The notes under the pieces: model-generated
Databases searched by the model: none
What the model was told of the DNA's origin: nothing
The model's input: only the letters and a program-made list of their open reading frames with translations
Part shown: piece after piece, positions 23,208-32,613 of the stretch
How positions within the stretch are numbered: position 1 is the stretch's first letter
How the letters are laid out: each line of letters begins with the position of its first letter
NCBI RefSeq assembly: GCF_000816085.1
Contig: NZ_CP008747.1
Span: 744,001 to 808,000 of the forward strand
Direction: 5' to 3'
Length of the DNA stretch: 64,000 nt
Source of the DNA: Staphylococcus hyicus
Lineage (GTDB): Bacteria > Bacillota > Bacilli > Staphylococcales > Staphylococcaceae
Made by a program: the position numbers and the translations under genes

Positions 23208-23237
23208 TTGCATTGGATAAAGATTAAAGTGTAAAAT
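23208..23237 (+). promoter_or_regulatory. Probable promoter of glmS transcript
   Basis: TTGCAT (23208-23213), 18 bases and TAAAAT (23232-23237). It lies about 40 bases before the ribozyme cleavage site, so the leader cut off would be short. Confidence 0.5.
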
Positions 23238-23276
23238 AAGTTATATTGTTTAGGAAGGAGGATAGAGGGTACAACA

Positions 23277-23464
23277 ATAAAAGCGCCAGCACAAGTTGAT
23301 AATTTAACTGAACACATGATCTTAATAGCAGAAGATTATTGTGGTTAATGATTCACTTGTAGACGAGGAGGATAGTGATCGAATTAGTTCGGCGGATGCT
23401 ATCCCGGATGTGGCTCATTCGTTAGCTTATTAATTAAAGCGAGAAGGTGACTTTTCGGACAAAG
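23277..23464 (+). ncRNA. glmS ribozyme (glucosamine-6-phosphate riboswitch)
   Basis: The 5' cleavage motif is AAAAGCGCCAG, with the expected cut before G at 23283. The conserved core further on reads GACGAGG, ATCGAA, TTCGGCGGATGC and CCCGG (about 23372-23406), followed by the 3' pseudoknot arm GAGAAGGTGACTTTTC. These are the defining segments of the Bacillus glmS ribozyme. The P1 extension (23295-23370) is long. Glucosamine-6-phosphate acts as cofactor for self-cleavage, after which the mRNA is degraded, giving feedback control of GlmS. Boundaries are approximate. The region 23465-23600 to glmS shows nothing further. Confidence 0.9.
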
Positions 23465-23612
23465 TTAATAAGATCGCCAAACATTTATATTAAAAACAGT
23501 AAAAGAAAAACGATGCTTTATTTTCAATGATACGTCTCATCATTAAAGCAGAATGATGACCTTAAAATTGATAAATTAAAGCACCGTTATTTCAATGTGG
23601 AGGAAAATAATT

Positions 23613-25415
23613 ATGTGCGGAATTGTAGGTTATATTGGTTCGCAAAATGCGAAAGAAATTTTATTACGAGGGCTTGAAAAATTAGAATATCGTGGTTACG
23701 ATTCAGCTGGTATTGCAACACGTGATGCCAATGGTGTCACTGTGACAAAAGCTCAAGGGCGTATTGCTGAATTACGTAAAGAAGCTGAAAAAGTTGGTGA
23801 CGGCGCAACAGGTATCGGTCATACGCGTTGGGCGACACATGGCGTACCTAGCTATGAGAATTCACACCCTCACCAATCTTCAAGTGAGCGTTTCACACTT
23901 GTTCATAACGGGGTCATTGAAAACTATGAAGAGTTAAAACAACAATACATTCCCAATGTTGATTTAAAGTCAGATACGGATACAGAAGTCATCGTTCAAC
24001 TCGTTGAACATTTCTCAAATGAAGGATTATCTACTGAAGATGCATTTACGAAAGTAATTAGTTTGTTACACGGCTCATATGCATTAGGACTATTAGACAG
24101 TGAAGATGAAGATACTATCTATGTTGCTAAAAACAAGTCGCCTTTATTAGTAGGTATTGGTGATGATTTTAATGTGATTGCATCAGACGCATTAGCGATG
24201 ATACAAGTCACAAGTGAATATAAAGAATTAAAAGACCAAGAAATCGTACTTGTCCAACGCGATCATGTTGTAATTAAAGATTTAGATGGCAATAAAATCG
24301 AACGTGACAGCTATACAGCTGAAATTGATGCGTCAGATGCCGAAAAAGGCGTTTATAGTCACTATATGTTAAAAGAAATTCATGAACAGCCGGCTGTGAT
24401 GCGTCGTATTATTCAAGAATATCAAGATGAACAAGGGAACTTAAAAATCGATCCTGCAATTATAAAAGATGTGCAAGCCGCTGATCGTATTTACATTATT
24501 GCAGCAGGTACAAGCTATCATGCTGGATTAGTAGGTAAAGAGTTTATCGAAAAATGGGCAGGCGTACCTACAGAAGTTCATGTGTCATCAGAATTTGTTT
24601 ATAATATGCCTTTATTATCAGAGAAGCCATTATTTATTTATATTTCACAATCTGGAGAAACTGCGGACAGTCGTGCGGTACTTGTTGAAACTACAAAACT
24701 TGGACATAAATCATTGACAATCACAAATGTTGCGGGATCTACGTTGTCTCGTGAAGCAGACCATACTTTATTATTACATGCGGGTCCAGAGATTGCTGTG
24801 GCGTCTACAAAAGCCTACACAGCTCAAATCGCAGTATTATCTATTCTTTCTCAAGTTGTTGCGAAAGAACACGGTCGCGAAGCAGATATTGACTTACTAC
24901 GTGAACTCGCGAAAGTCACTACTGCTATTGAAACAATCGTTGATGATGCACCTAAAATGGAACAAATCGCGACAGATTTCTTAGAAACAACGCGTAATGC
25001 TTTCTTTATAGGACGTACAGTTGACTACAATGTAAGTCTTGAAGGCGCATTAAAATTAAAAGAGATATCATACATTCAAGCTGAAGGATTTGCTGGTGGA
25101 GAATTGAAACATGGTACGATTGCATTAATCGAGGAAGGTACACCGGTTATCGCATTGGCTACTCAAGAAGGCGTGAATTTATCAATTCGCGGTAATGTTA
25201 AAGAAGTTGTTGCACGTGGAGCGCATCCATGTATTATTTCAATGGAAGGACTTGAAAAAGAAGGCGATACGTATGTCATTCCTCATGTGCATGATTTACT
25301 TACACCGCTTGTTTCAGTTGTGACATTGCAACTCATTTCATATTATGCGGCATTACACCGTGATTTAGATGTGGATAAACCACGTAACTTAGCGAAATCA
25401 GTTACAGTTGAATAA
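23613..25415 (+). CDS. glmS: Glucosamine-6-phosphate synthase GlmS
   Basis: Forms glucosamine-6-phosphate from fructose-6-phosphate and glutamine, the first step to UDP-GlcNAc. The 600-residue protein has an N-terminal glutaminase domain whose nucleophile Cys2 begins MCGIVGYIG, fixing the start at ATG 23613 (site TGGAGGAAAA). Two SIS isomerase domains follow (about 285-420 and 450-590), with SQSGETADS and the C-terminal [15 protein letters not shown]. It is expressed from its own transcript under the glmS ribozyme, while glmM is upstream behind a terminator. Confidence 0.98.
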   Translation: MCGIVGYIGSQNAKEILLRGLEKLEYRGYDSAGIATRDANGVTVTKAQGRIAELRKEAEKVGDGATGIGHTRWATHGVPSYENSHPHQSSSERFTLVHNGVIENYEELKQQYIPNVDLKSDTDTEVIVQLVEHFSNEGLSTEDAFTKVISLLHGSYALGLLDSEDEDTIYVAKNKSPLLVGIGDDFNVIASDALAMIQVTSEYKELKDQEIVLVQRDHVVIKDLDGNKIERDSYTAEIDASDAEKGVYSHYMLKEIHEQPAVMRRIIQEYQDEQGNLKIDPAIIKDVQAADRIYIIAAGTSYHAGLVGKEFIEKWAGVPTEVHVSSEFVYNMPLLSEKPLFIYISQSGETADSRAVLVETTKLGHKSLTITNVAGSTLSREADHTLLLHAGPEIAVASTKAYTAQIAVLSILSQVVAKEHGREADIDLLRELAKVTTAIETIVDDAPKMEQIATDFLETTRNAFFIGRTVDYNVSLEGALKLKEISYIQAEGFAGGELKHGTIALIEEGTPVIALATQEGVNLSIRGNVKEVVARGAHPCIISMEGLEKEGDTYVIPHVHDLLTPLVSVVTLQLISYYAALHRDLDVDKPRNLAKSVTVE

Positions 25416-25431
25416 TCACGTTTAATGCATA

Positions 25432-25457
25432 AAGACGGCGTTTAGCCGTCTTTTTTA
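25432..25457 (+). terminator. glmS terminator
   Basis: AAGACGGC and GCCGTCTT around GTTTA, followed by T residues. Confidence 0.92.
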
Positions 25458-25518
25458 TATGCAAAATAGAAGGATTTTGGTACGATGAGTGTAATATGTT
25501 AAGTAAGGTGTGAGGCCG

Positions 25519-26298
25519 ATGTTAATTTCATTAAATCAAGTTTCGAAAAAAAGAGAAGGGCGAGAGATTTTAAAACACATTGACTGGCAAGTTAATCGTG
25601 GTGAGCATTGGCTCGTATATGGTCTGAATGGTGCTGGTAAAACGACATTATTAAATATCATTAATGCATATGAATTTGCGTCGAGTGGAGACGTTAATCT
25701 ATTTGGTCACTGTCCAGGGGAGGATGGTTATTCAGCACGTGACATAAGAGCCCAGATGGGATATATTTCATGTGAACTGTCGGCTAAGTTTGAACCTAAT
25801 GAAATAGTACGTGATGTTGTACTGAGTGGCATTCCTCAAACAATTGGGCTTTATTATGAACCAACTGAAGTGCAAATAAATAAAGCAAAACAGCTTTTAG
25901 AGCAACTCAATATTTCTGAATTTGAGATGCAACCGCTAGGTAAATTATCATCTGGTGAGCAACAACGTGTGTTATTAGCGAGAGCAATTATTAATCAACC
26001 GAAAGTGTTAGTCTTAGATGAACCAACAAATGGCCTTGATTTTGTAGGGCGTGAACAATTTATAGATACTTTAAAGCGTATGTTTTATCATTACCCAGAT
26101 ACGGCGATGATTTATGTGACACACTTTATTGAAGAAATTTCTTCGACTGTGTCGCATGCGCTTTTGTTAAAGGAAGGTCGAATTCATGCTAAAGGGTCGA
26201 TTGACGATGTCATTAATGGACATCACCTTTCTAAATTATTTAACATGCCAGTAAAAGTATATCATCACCACCAACGATATCAAATCGTACGTTTATAG
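25519..26298 (+). CDS. Orphan ABC transporter ATP-binding protein
   Basis: About 259 residues, one complete ABC ATPase domain: Walker A GLNGAGKTTLLNI (about 37-49), signature LSSGEQQRVLLA, Walker B VLVLDEPTNGLDF and switch histidine in YVTHFIEE. It resembles the YlmA/ModF-like ATPases of Firmicutes, which often lack a cognate permease. No membrane or binding-protein gene adjoins here, so the substrate is unknown and a non-transport role is possible. ATG 25519 is used. A GTG at 25510 would overlap the AAGGTGTGAGG ribosome site. Confidence 0.82.
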   Translation: MLISLNQVSKKREGREILKHIDWQVNRGEHWLVYGLNGAGKTTLLNIINAYEFASSGDVNLFGHCPGEDGYSARDIRAQMGYISCELSAKFEPNEIVRDVVLSGIPQTIGLYYEPTEVQINKAKQLLEQLNISEFEMQPLGKLSSGEQQRVLLARAIINQPKVLVLDEPTNGLDFVGREQFIDTLKRMFYHYPDTAMIYVTHFIEEISSTVSHALLLKEGRIHAKGSIDDVINGHHLSKLFNMPVKVYHHHQRYQIVRL

Positions 26299-26378
26299 CA
26301 AGTCAAGTGATGCGGCATTGATTCATTGCGCAAAACATGACACAATATAGGTAATATCGCATTGAAAGGAAAGTATGT

Positions 26379-27230
26379 ATGAAAAATGTTAGCGCTATAT
26401 TTTTAGATATGGATGGCACACTTTTACATGAAAATAATCGTGCGTCTGTCAAAACAGCCGATGTCATTACTAAGCTTCGAGACGCAGGATTTCGTGTTTT
26501 TTTAGCCACGGGGCGTGCGTATGAAGAAATTTATATGTTAATACCTAAAGGTTTAGAATTTGATGGAATCATATCATCTAATGGGACACTCGGACATATT
26601 CAAAAAAACGTTTTGTTTGAGCATGATTTGAGTGAAGCTGCAGTAAAATCAATTGTGCATAAAGCTAAAAGTGCAGGTATTTATTATGAGATATTTCCAT
26701 TTAATGAACCGCGTTTTGCCTTAACTGAGGATCAAGATTGGATGTTAAACATGGTGCAAGGTGAAAAGCCGCATCAAGTTGCGGAGAGTGAATGGTTATC
26801 ACGTCATGAAGCAATTAAAGATAAATTAACATGGAGACATGAGATTCCAGAAGGTTTAGCATATTCTAAAATCTACCTTTTTCACCCTCGACTTCAAACG
26901 ATTAAAGCCTTTAAGGATGTCATGCAAGAACAACATGAGGCGCTTAAAATTGAAGTTTCTAATTCCACACATAATAATGTTGAGACAATGAAACTTGGAA
27001 TTAATAAAGGAACAGGAATTAAAGAGATGTGTGAATATTATAATATCGACATCGGACAGACGCTGGTTATGGGCGATAGTGATAATGATCTTACGATGTT
27101 TGAGGTGGGGGCTTATACGGTAGCAATGAAGAATGCGAAGCCTCATATAAAAGCACTCACACAATACGAAACAGAATTTGATAATAATGAAGATGGGGCA
27201 GCCTTGTTCCTAGAAAAACATTTCTTATAA
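26379..27230 (+). CDS. Cof-type HAD phosphatase
   Basis: 283 residues of the HAD superfamily, class IIB. Motif I is IFLDMDGTLLHEN (nucleophile Asp10 region), motif II SSNG, motif III Lys in NKGTGIKEM, and motif IV GDSDNDLTMFEVG. These enzymes remove phosphate from sugar phosphates, nucleotides or pyridoxal phosphate, and substrate cannot be told from sequence. ATG 26379 follows AAAGGAAAG. It is convergent with the membrane-protein gene beyond, separated by a hairpin at 27324. Confidence 0.85.
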   Translation: MKNVSAIFLDMDGTLLHENNRASVKTADVITKLRDAGFRVFLATGRAYEEIYMLIPKGLEFDGIISSNGTLGHIQKNVLFEHDLSEAAVKSIVHKAKSAGIYYEIFPFNEPRFALTEDQDWMLNMVQGEKPHQVAESEWLSRHEAIKDKLTWRHEIPEGLAYSKIYLFHPRLQTIKAFKDVMQEQHEALKIEVSNSTHNNVETMKLGINKGTGIKEMCEYYNIDIGQTLVMGDSDNDLTMFEVGAYTVAMKNAKPHIKALTQYETEFDNNEDGAALFLEKHFL

Positions 27231-27323
27231 TTAAATAGATAAATCCTATTTGCTATAGAGAAATAGGAGATAAAAATAATATATTAAATTCATTATAAAG
27301 ACTAAATTTAATAATAAAGATTA

Positions 27324-27365
27324 AAAACATCCAACATCGTTTATGTACAATGTTGGATGTTTTTG
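27324..27365. terminator. Bidirectional hairpin with CATCCAACA stem
   Basis: AAAAACATCCAACA and TGTTGGATGTTTTT form a 14-bp perfect stem around a 13-base loop between two convergent genes. A closely related stem sits at 37404-37453. Confidence 0.88.
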
Positions 27366-27400
27366 ATTCATAGCGTTGCGATTTTATTTAATCTATATGT

Positions 27401-28288
27401 TTAGGCTTCTTTTTTGCCAGCACTCATAAAATATTGAACAATTATACCAGTCATCACAAGGTAAAATAAGAAGCGTATTAAGGCATATACAATTGAAATG
27501 ATGATACCTATATATCTTATTGTTTCAAATGAAAGGTCATTTTTTAAGAAGAATTGATAGTAGTTACCTGGTATAGAAATCAATAATAAAAGTAAATTAA
27601 TGATTAGAATACCAATAAAGAATTTAAAAAACGTTTTTTGTTTATTAAATATGCCACTCCAACCTAATTTGATGATATCGATTATTTTATGTTGTGGATT
27701 GTCGACATAAGCAGTTGTCATATTAATAATGAATATTAAAACAAACCATGTAATCATACTCAAAAGGAATGAAACAACTAAACCAACTACTATTATTAAA
27801 ATAAGATTATTATTAAACATATCTGGTGAAGTTAATGTTTTTTGAAAAATAAAAGATAATAAATTTGAAAATAGTCCATTAATAACAACAGATAAAATAA
27901 GAATTAGCAATACAAATAAGGCTAATTTGACAGCTTTTAACCATCTTGCACCAGTAAATGTTTTGAAAATATCTGTAAATTTAAGTTGTTTTTCTGGATG
28001 ATACGCATTGTAAAATGTTCGAATCGATCCAGTTAAAAGCGGATACATTAAAAAGATAAAGAGTAAGCATCCAAGTACTAAAAATGCGATAATGATGAAG
28101 ATGATACTATTGATACTTGCTTGCCCCATCATTGCGGACATGTAGAAACTTTGCAAAACAACAGTAAATGGAATCATGATTAACGATACAATGATTGCAA
28201 GAATTAAAAAATTTACGAAGTTTGCTAATAATAATGTTCCTCTTTGTGATTTAGAGTTGTGCCAGAATTTTTTTGTGAATGTAAACAA
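27401..28288 (-). CDS. Polytopic membrane protein of unknown function
   Basis: 295 residues with about six hydrophobic segments, paired with long loops, and a basic N-terminus MFTFTKKFWHNSKSQRG. The general layout resembles the DUF975 / GPDPase-membrane-domain type of integral proteins, but I see no motif that gives a function. The start is TTG 28288 with AAAGGAG nine bases upstream. It is divergent from the FadR-type regulator at 28505, about 220 bases away, so that regulator could act on it. That link is inference only. The gene is more AT-rich than its neighbours. Confidence 0.75.
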   Translation of the reverse strand: MFTFTKKFWHNSKSQRGTLLLANFVNFLILAIIVSLIMIPFTVVLQSFYMSAMMGQASINSIIFIIIAFLVLGCLLFIFLMYPLLTGSIRTFYNAYHPEKQLKFTDIFKTFTGARWLKAVKLALFVLLILILSVVINGLFSNLLSFIFQKTLTSPDMFNNNLILIIVVGLVVSFLLSMITWFVLIFIINMTTAYVDNPQHKIIDIIKLGWSGIFNKQKTFFKFFIGILIINLLLLLISIPGNYYQFFLKNDLSFETIRYIGIIISIVYALIRFLFYLVMTGIIVQYFMSAGKKEA

Positions 28289-28504
28289 CGAATAGCACTC
28301 CTTTCAATACTTTACACAATATCAAAATATATTGATTTTGAAAATCAATATGGTAAATATAGTTTATTTTTATTGTAAACCAACTTAAGAAGTCTGGGTA
28401 TCTTTTTTTATCGTAATTATATGGATTGATTGAATGATTTGAATTGAATTTCTTGAGCGTGAAAGACTATATTTTGTTAAAATAAACGAGAGGTGAGATG
28501 GGGG

Positions 28505-29203
28505 ATGAAGATTTCAAGCCAAAAGATTTATGAGCAAATTGCAAATGACTTAATTGATCAAATTGATGAGGGGAAGTTACAAGAAGGTGAACGGCTTCCT
28601 TCAATTCAAGCGCTTTCTAAAACGTATGGTGTCAGCAATGCGTCTATGAGAGAAGCGCTTAACGCGTTACGCATGATTGGTTTGATAGAAATCAAACATG
28701 GATATGGAACATTTGTGAAACAAAAGCATCCATTGTTGTTTGATTTTAACGATCAAACTTTGACGCAAAAACGTGTGAAAGATATATTAGAACTTCGTGA
28801 AGCAGTTGAAGTTAAAACAGCAAGTCTTGCTTCTACACGGCGAACAAATGCTGATTTAGAAGAAATGCAACATGCATTAAGTGAGATGGCGCGTGCAATT
28901 AAAAATGATACATCTGGTGAGGAAGCGGATTTAAAGTTTCACCTTGCAATAGCGCGCGCGTCGGGTAATCAGTATTTGTATGATCTATTAAATAATATCG
29001 CTGATAAAATTCAACAAACGATGAAGGGTACGCGTCATATTTATTTATATAGTCGCCAAAAACGCATGGAAAAACTTTTTAATGAGCATACTGCCATATT
29101 TGACGCCATTACACATCAAAATGAATCATTAGCAGCACAAAAAATGATAGATCATTTACAAGAAGTACGCTTAACATTAGTTGAGAATTATATTGTCGAA
29201 TAA
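28505..29203 (+). CDS. FadR-type GntR-family transcription regulator
   Basis: 232 residues: winged-helix GntR domain (about 1-70, with SIQALSKTYGVSNASMREAL and the wing HGYGTFV), then an all-helical FCD ligand domain (LELREAVEVK, FHLAIARASGN, EHTAIFDAI). FCD regulators sense carboxylic acids such as lactate or gluconate and often bind metal through the conserved Asp/His residues. No catabolic gene is adjacent except possibly the divergent membrane protein, so the ligand is unknown. ATG 28505 follows GAGAGGTGAG. Upstream GTG/ATG codons are out of frame or inside the ribosome site. Confidence 0.88.
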   Translation: MKISSQKIYEQIANDLIDQIDEGKLQEGERLPSIQALSKTYGVSNASMREALNALRMIGLIEIKHGYGTFVKQKHPLLFDFNDQTLTQKRVKDILELREAVEVKTASLASTRRTNADLEEMQHALSEMARAIKNDTSGEEADLKFHLAIARASGNQYLYDLLNNIADKIQQTMKGTRHIYLYSRQKRMEKLFNEHTAIFDAITHQNESLAAQKMIDHLQEVRLTLVENYIVE

Positions 29204-29214
29204 CAAAGTTAATC

Positions 29215-29280
29215 ACAGTGTGCAAACGGGAAGCGATGATAATGTCATTTTCTATGACGATACCTAGGCACGCTGTTTTT
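29215..29280 (+). terminator. Branched hairpin terminator after regulator
   Basis: ACAGTGTGC and GCACGCTGT close a stem that contains an inner hairpin GTCAT-TTTCT-ATGAC, followed by T residues. Confidence 0.65.
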
Positions 29281-29367
29281 AATTGTGATACAATCACTTT
29301 ATAACTAAGCTTGTATTTAATGGAAGATACATAGAAAACTACATATAGAATGCGAGGTGGTATCCCC

Positions 29368-30306
29368 ATGCCTTTAATATTAAAACCAGTTTTCCAAGAA
29401 CGTCTTTGGGGAGGCACAAACTTAACACAATTTGGTTATGATTTACCTAACGATCATATAGGTGAAGTCTGGGGGATTTCTGCACATCCTCATGGCGCAA
29501 ATGAAATTCTTAATGGGCCATATAAAGGGATGACTTTGGATGATGTATGGGCTGAGCACCCAAAACTATTCGGTGAATTTCCGACAAAAAAGTTCCCGTT
29601 GCTTACTAAAATTTTAGATGCGACACAAAAATTATCTGTTCAAGTACATCCAGATGATACATTTGCATACGAGTTTGAAAATGGAGAATACGGTAAAACG
29701 GAATGTTGGTATATTTTAGATGCGAAGCCAGGTGCTGAAATCATTTATGGCACGCATGCTCAAACGAAAGAAGAATTAGAAACGTTACTTGATACACGCC
29801 GTTTTGATGATCTTTTTAAACGTGTCCCAGTAAAAGCAGGGGATTTCTTTTTTGTACCAGCTGGAACAGTCCACGGTATCGGAGAAGGAATTATGATATT
29901 AGAAACACAACAATCTTCAGATACAACTTATCGTATTTATGACTATGATCGTCGGGATCAACAAGGGCAGTTAAGACCACTTCATATTGAAAAAAGTAAA
30001 TCAGTGATTCGATACGGTGATGAAAGTCCAAATGTATTACCAACGACAGAGGTTATTGAGACTCATAAACGAACAACGTTTGTGCAAAACCATTTCTTTA
30101 CAGTAGTAAAATGGGATATCGACGGTACTCTAAACTATATGAAACCCCGTGAATTCGTCTTAGTTTCTGTTTTAGAAGGCCAAGGTGACTTAATTGCGGA
30201 CGGGGAAATTTATCCAATTCAAAAAGGGAGCCATTTTATTTTAACAGCTGAAGATTTGGATAATGTATTTGAAGGTCAGCTCACGCTCATGATTAGTTAC
30301 GTATAA
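29368..30306 (+). CDS. manA: Mannose-6-phosphate isomerase, class I
   Basis: Interconverts mannose-6-phosphate and fructose-6-phosphate with zinc. The 312-residue cupin protein has GEVWGISAHPHG, the zinc-binding KLSVQVHPDD with GKTECWYIL, and FVPAGTVHGIG, all class I signatures. The length equals S. aureus ManA. ATG 29368 lies 8 bases after GAGGTGG; the ATG at 29350 overlaps that site. A small membrane protein and the EVE protein follow closely, probably on the same transcript. Confidence 0.94.
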   Translation: MPLILKPVFQERLWGGTNLTQFGYDLPNDHIGEVWGISAHPHGANEILNGPYKGMTLDDVWAEHPKLFGEFPTKKFPLLTKILDATQKLSVQVHPDDTFAYEFENGEYGKTECWYILDAKPGAEIIYGTHAQTKEELETLLDTRRFDDLFKRVPVKAGDFFFVPAGTVHGIGEGIMILETQQSSDTTYRIYDYDRRDQQGQLRPLHIEKSKSVIRYGDESPNVLPTTEVIETHKRTTFVQNHFFTVVKWDIDGTLNYMKPREFVLVSVLEGQGDLIADGEIYPIQKGSHFILTAEDLDNVFEGQLTLMISYV

Positions 30307-30331
30307 GTATTAAAAGGCGGTGCATTTTAAA

Positions 30332-30565
30332 ATGAAAATAGGGTTATATATCGCTTTAATATGCGGTTTAATCTCAGGAGCGACAATTTTTTTTAATGCA
30401 CCATTATTTCCTTCATTTGTATTTCCTGTCATTATAGGATTAATTGGCATCATTGCGACACTTTGGACGTTGCCTAATCCGAATATTAGTGGCATGTTAA
30501 AGCTTGGGGGAATTATGGTGAATTTATTTCCTGTTATCGTCGGTATTGTAACGTTAACACAATAA
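30332..30565 (+). CDS. Small hydrophobic membrane protein
   Basis: 77 residues with two or three hydrophobic segments (about 3-22, 30-47, 60-76) and almost no charged residues except at the start (MKIG). It lies 25 bases after manA, and the EVE-domain gene starts 49 bases after its stop, so the three look co-transcribed. ATG 30332 has AAAGGCGG upstream. No family recognised. Confidence 0.68.
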   Translation: MKIGLYIALICGLISGATIFFNAPLFPSFVFPVIIGLIGIIATLWTLPNPNISGMLKLGGIMVNLFPVIVGIVTLTQ

Positions 30566-30614
30566 AAAATAAAATGAACGTATAAAAAATCAAATGGAGG
30601 AGAACACAATCGCC

Positions 30615-31982
30615 ATGACAGCAGAAACTAATTACTTTTGGCTGAACTGTGGGTATAACCGTTGGAACCACCACGAACCTTTAGTCGGTCAAACCGCTGT
30701 ATTTGAATCAGGAGCGCAATTTAATCCTTCGCAAGGATATCGCGCGTTTAAACAAGCTAAGGTCGGTGATAAGGTTATCTTTTATCAAGTTCAAACCGAT
30801 GCTGGCTTACTTGGGTGGGGTGAAATAACAAATGTCGTTACCGGAGCTCAGAATAAAATTCACGTTCAGTTTAAGTTTAACGAAACTTTTAAACCTTTAA
30901 CTACGGAGTATTTAAAACGAAGTGAAACGTTAGAATTTCGTATGAGCCATATGAAGGAATCTTTATTTAATAAAATTTCATATGATGAATTTGAATTAAT
31001 TAAAGGGCTCGGAACTGGAGAGGTGAGTGTACCACGTTATTTCTATATGGCAGAAACTACCTCGTTTGAACCCGATGAAACATATGTGATATACACACAT
31101 AATGTTAATGGCATTAAACGAAATGGTTACCACAATTATACGCAACTAGAAGTTGGCGATCAAATTGTGATTTATAACCGATTTAGTAACCAATCTGTCA
31201 TTGGTCGAGCAGAAGTATCTCATCATATTCATACACGTCCCCCTGAAGCAGGACGAACTAATAGTACAGCCATCGAAATTCGTTACATTGAAGATATTCA
31301 ACCCGTGAGTTTAATGACATTAAATAAACATCCGAAATTAAAGAATTTATATTTCCTTCAAGAAAACGCTAAACAAGCAATTGCTGGCCTTACACCGACA
31401 CAATTTGAAGCGATAATGGAAATGAGTAAAAATGGTGGTATGAAAGGTCAGTTTGAAACAGTGGGTCAAGTGACGAATGAAGGTGCAAGTGATGAGGTGA
31501 AACCATTTATCCTTTTACTCGCTCAAGATAAAGCAGAGGGGCTAAAGGCTGCAGAATCGTTAGTAGAAAAAGCCAACGCCACACCTGTTATGACGACAGG
31601 ACATCCTGATTTTTCAGAAGAAATGTTATACGGCCGTTACTTGCCTAATGAGACAGGGGCGATGTATTACCGTGAAGGGTTTATCACTGAACTTATGCCG
31701 AAATCTGACCGTCATTACCTGGTTATTGATCAATTTGAACGTATTGACCCTGATATATTTCAAATGTTCATTAATGTGTTAGAAGGATATGAAATGACAT
31801 TGCCTAGGTACCAAAGAGATGGCAGCATGGTGAAATGGAGTTTAAATAAAGACTCATATTACTATTTTAATCCTAATTGGCATATTGTTGGTGTCACATA
31901 CTTAACACCGCAAGAAATAAAAGAACATTATTCCGCTCAGTTTTTAAAATATACACGAATAATACAAGTGAAACAACCTTAG
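30615..31982 (+). CDS. Two-EVE-domain protein with degenerate McrB-like C-terminus
   Basis: 455 residues. Two PUA/EVE-like domains are visible in tandem: NYFWLNCGYNRWNHH with KVGDKVIFYQVQT (about 5-125) and VSVPRYFYMAETT with EVGDQIVIYNRF (about 135-245). The rest (about 295-450) resembles the McrB-type AAA+ GTPase: FILLLAQDKAEGLKA in place of a P-loop (no GxxGxGK), and LVIDQFERIDPDIFQMFIN where McrB has its Walker B and DEINR. EVE domains bind modified bases in DNA or RNA, and McrB motors drive modification-dependent restriction. Here no nuclease gene adjoins and NTP binding looks lost. ATG 30615 follows GGAGGAGA. Confidence 0.72.
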   Translation: MTAETNYFWLNCGYNRWNHHEPLVGQTAVFESGAQFNPSQGYRAFKQAKVGDKVIFYQVQTDAGLLGWGEITNVVTGAQNKIHVQFKFNETFKPLTTEYLKRSETLEFRMSHMKESLFNKISYDEFELIKGLGTGEVSVPRYFYMAETTSFEPDETYVIYTHNVNGIKRNGYHNYTQLEVGDQIVIYNRFSNQSVIGRAEVSHHIHTRPPEAGRTNSTAIEIRYIEDIQPVSLMTLNKHPKLKNLYFLQENAKQAIAGLTPTQFEAIMEMSKNGGMKGQFETVGQVTNEGASDEVKPFILLLAQDKAEGLKAAESLVEKANATPVMTTGHPDFSEEMLYGRYLPNETGAMYYREGFITELMPKSDRHYLVIDQFERIDPDIFQMFINVLEGYEMTLPRYQRDGSMVKWSLNKDSYYYFNPNWHIVGVTYLTPQEIKEHYSAQFLKYTRIIQVKQP

Positions 31983-32070
31983 TAGATATGAATACTACAT
32001 TTTTAAATCATGTTTGAAATTTGGTTTTAAAAATGTATACGACAGATGTCTCGAGGCTCAGACAAAGCTA

Positions 32071-32118
32071 AAAAAACAACAAAGTTCATGGTTAAGTGAA
32101 TTTTGTTGTTTTTTTTCT
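32071..32118 (+). terminator. Terminator after EVE gene
   Basis: AACAACAAAGTTCA pairs with TGAATTTTGTTGTT (G-U allowed) and is flanked by A and T runs. No gene is seen in 31983-32070. Confidence 0.85.
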
Positions 32119-32260
32119 TTCTAAATCCATTTAGCCAATAAAGATAACAATAGTATGAAATTAAAATGATTATATTGATTAATGCGTAGGCAAGGACTAC
32201 TGAGGTGTTAAACAGAATCTGATTAGTTATTTGGAGTGCGTGATAAAACTAAGGAATTAG

Positions 32261-32503
32261 GTGTTCTATCATATAAGGCGTGAACTAACTGAAGAAGGAA
32301 TGCGCTTTTAAAACTTTTTGTACGGATTTATGATGCCTAAATCCTTTATGGATCGTTTGGGTTTACCTTGGAAATAGTCACTAATGGTACGCCAAGGTTT
32401 AGGAAGGGAGAGAAAAGCATATCTATGGCAACAATCTAAGATGGTAATTCCATTGTTTTTTCATATCCCTTTTTATGCATACCTTAAAAATACGAAAGCT
32501 TAA
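32261..32503 (+). pseudogene. Decayed gene remnant upstream of nhaC
   Basis: The 714-base gap holds an 81-codon frame broken by two stops (TAA after GMRF, TAG after GLPWK). Between the stops the protein text is coherent: NFLYGFMMPKSFMDRLGLP, then SLMVRQGLGRERKAYLWQQ and KMVIPLFFHIPFYAYLKN, ending at a natural stop TAA 32501-32503. Another frame just upstream (KTKELGVLSYKA) may be the shifted continuation. I cannot name the family. A strong coding look with stops argues for recent decay. Confidence 0.55.
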
Positions 32504-32613
32504 ATAATAGAATGTTTGGGTTATTCGCATTGTTTCAATTTAATTTTTAATAGTGGGGAAAAACCTATAAGAATCTGTAATCATAGTGATTTGTTTTTTT
32601 ATGCTTAAACGGG

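Noticed and set aside
23260-23276. Strong ribosome-site-like GGAAGGAGGATAGAGG before the glmS ribozyme
   Set aside because: No start codon with an open frame follows; it is part of the ribozyme leader.
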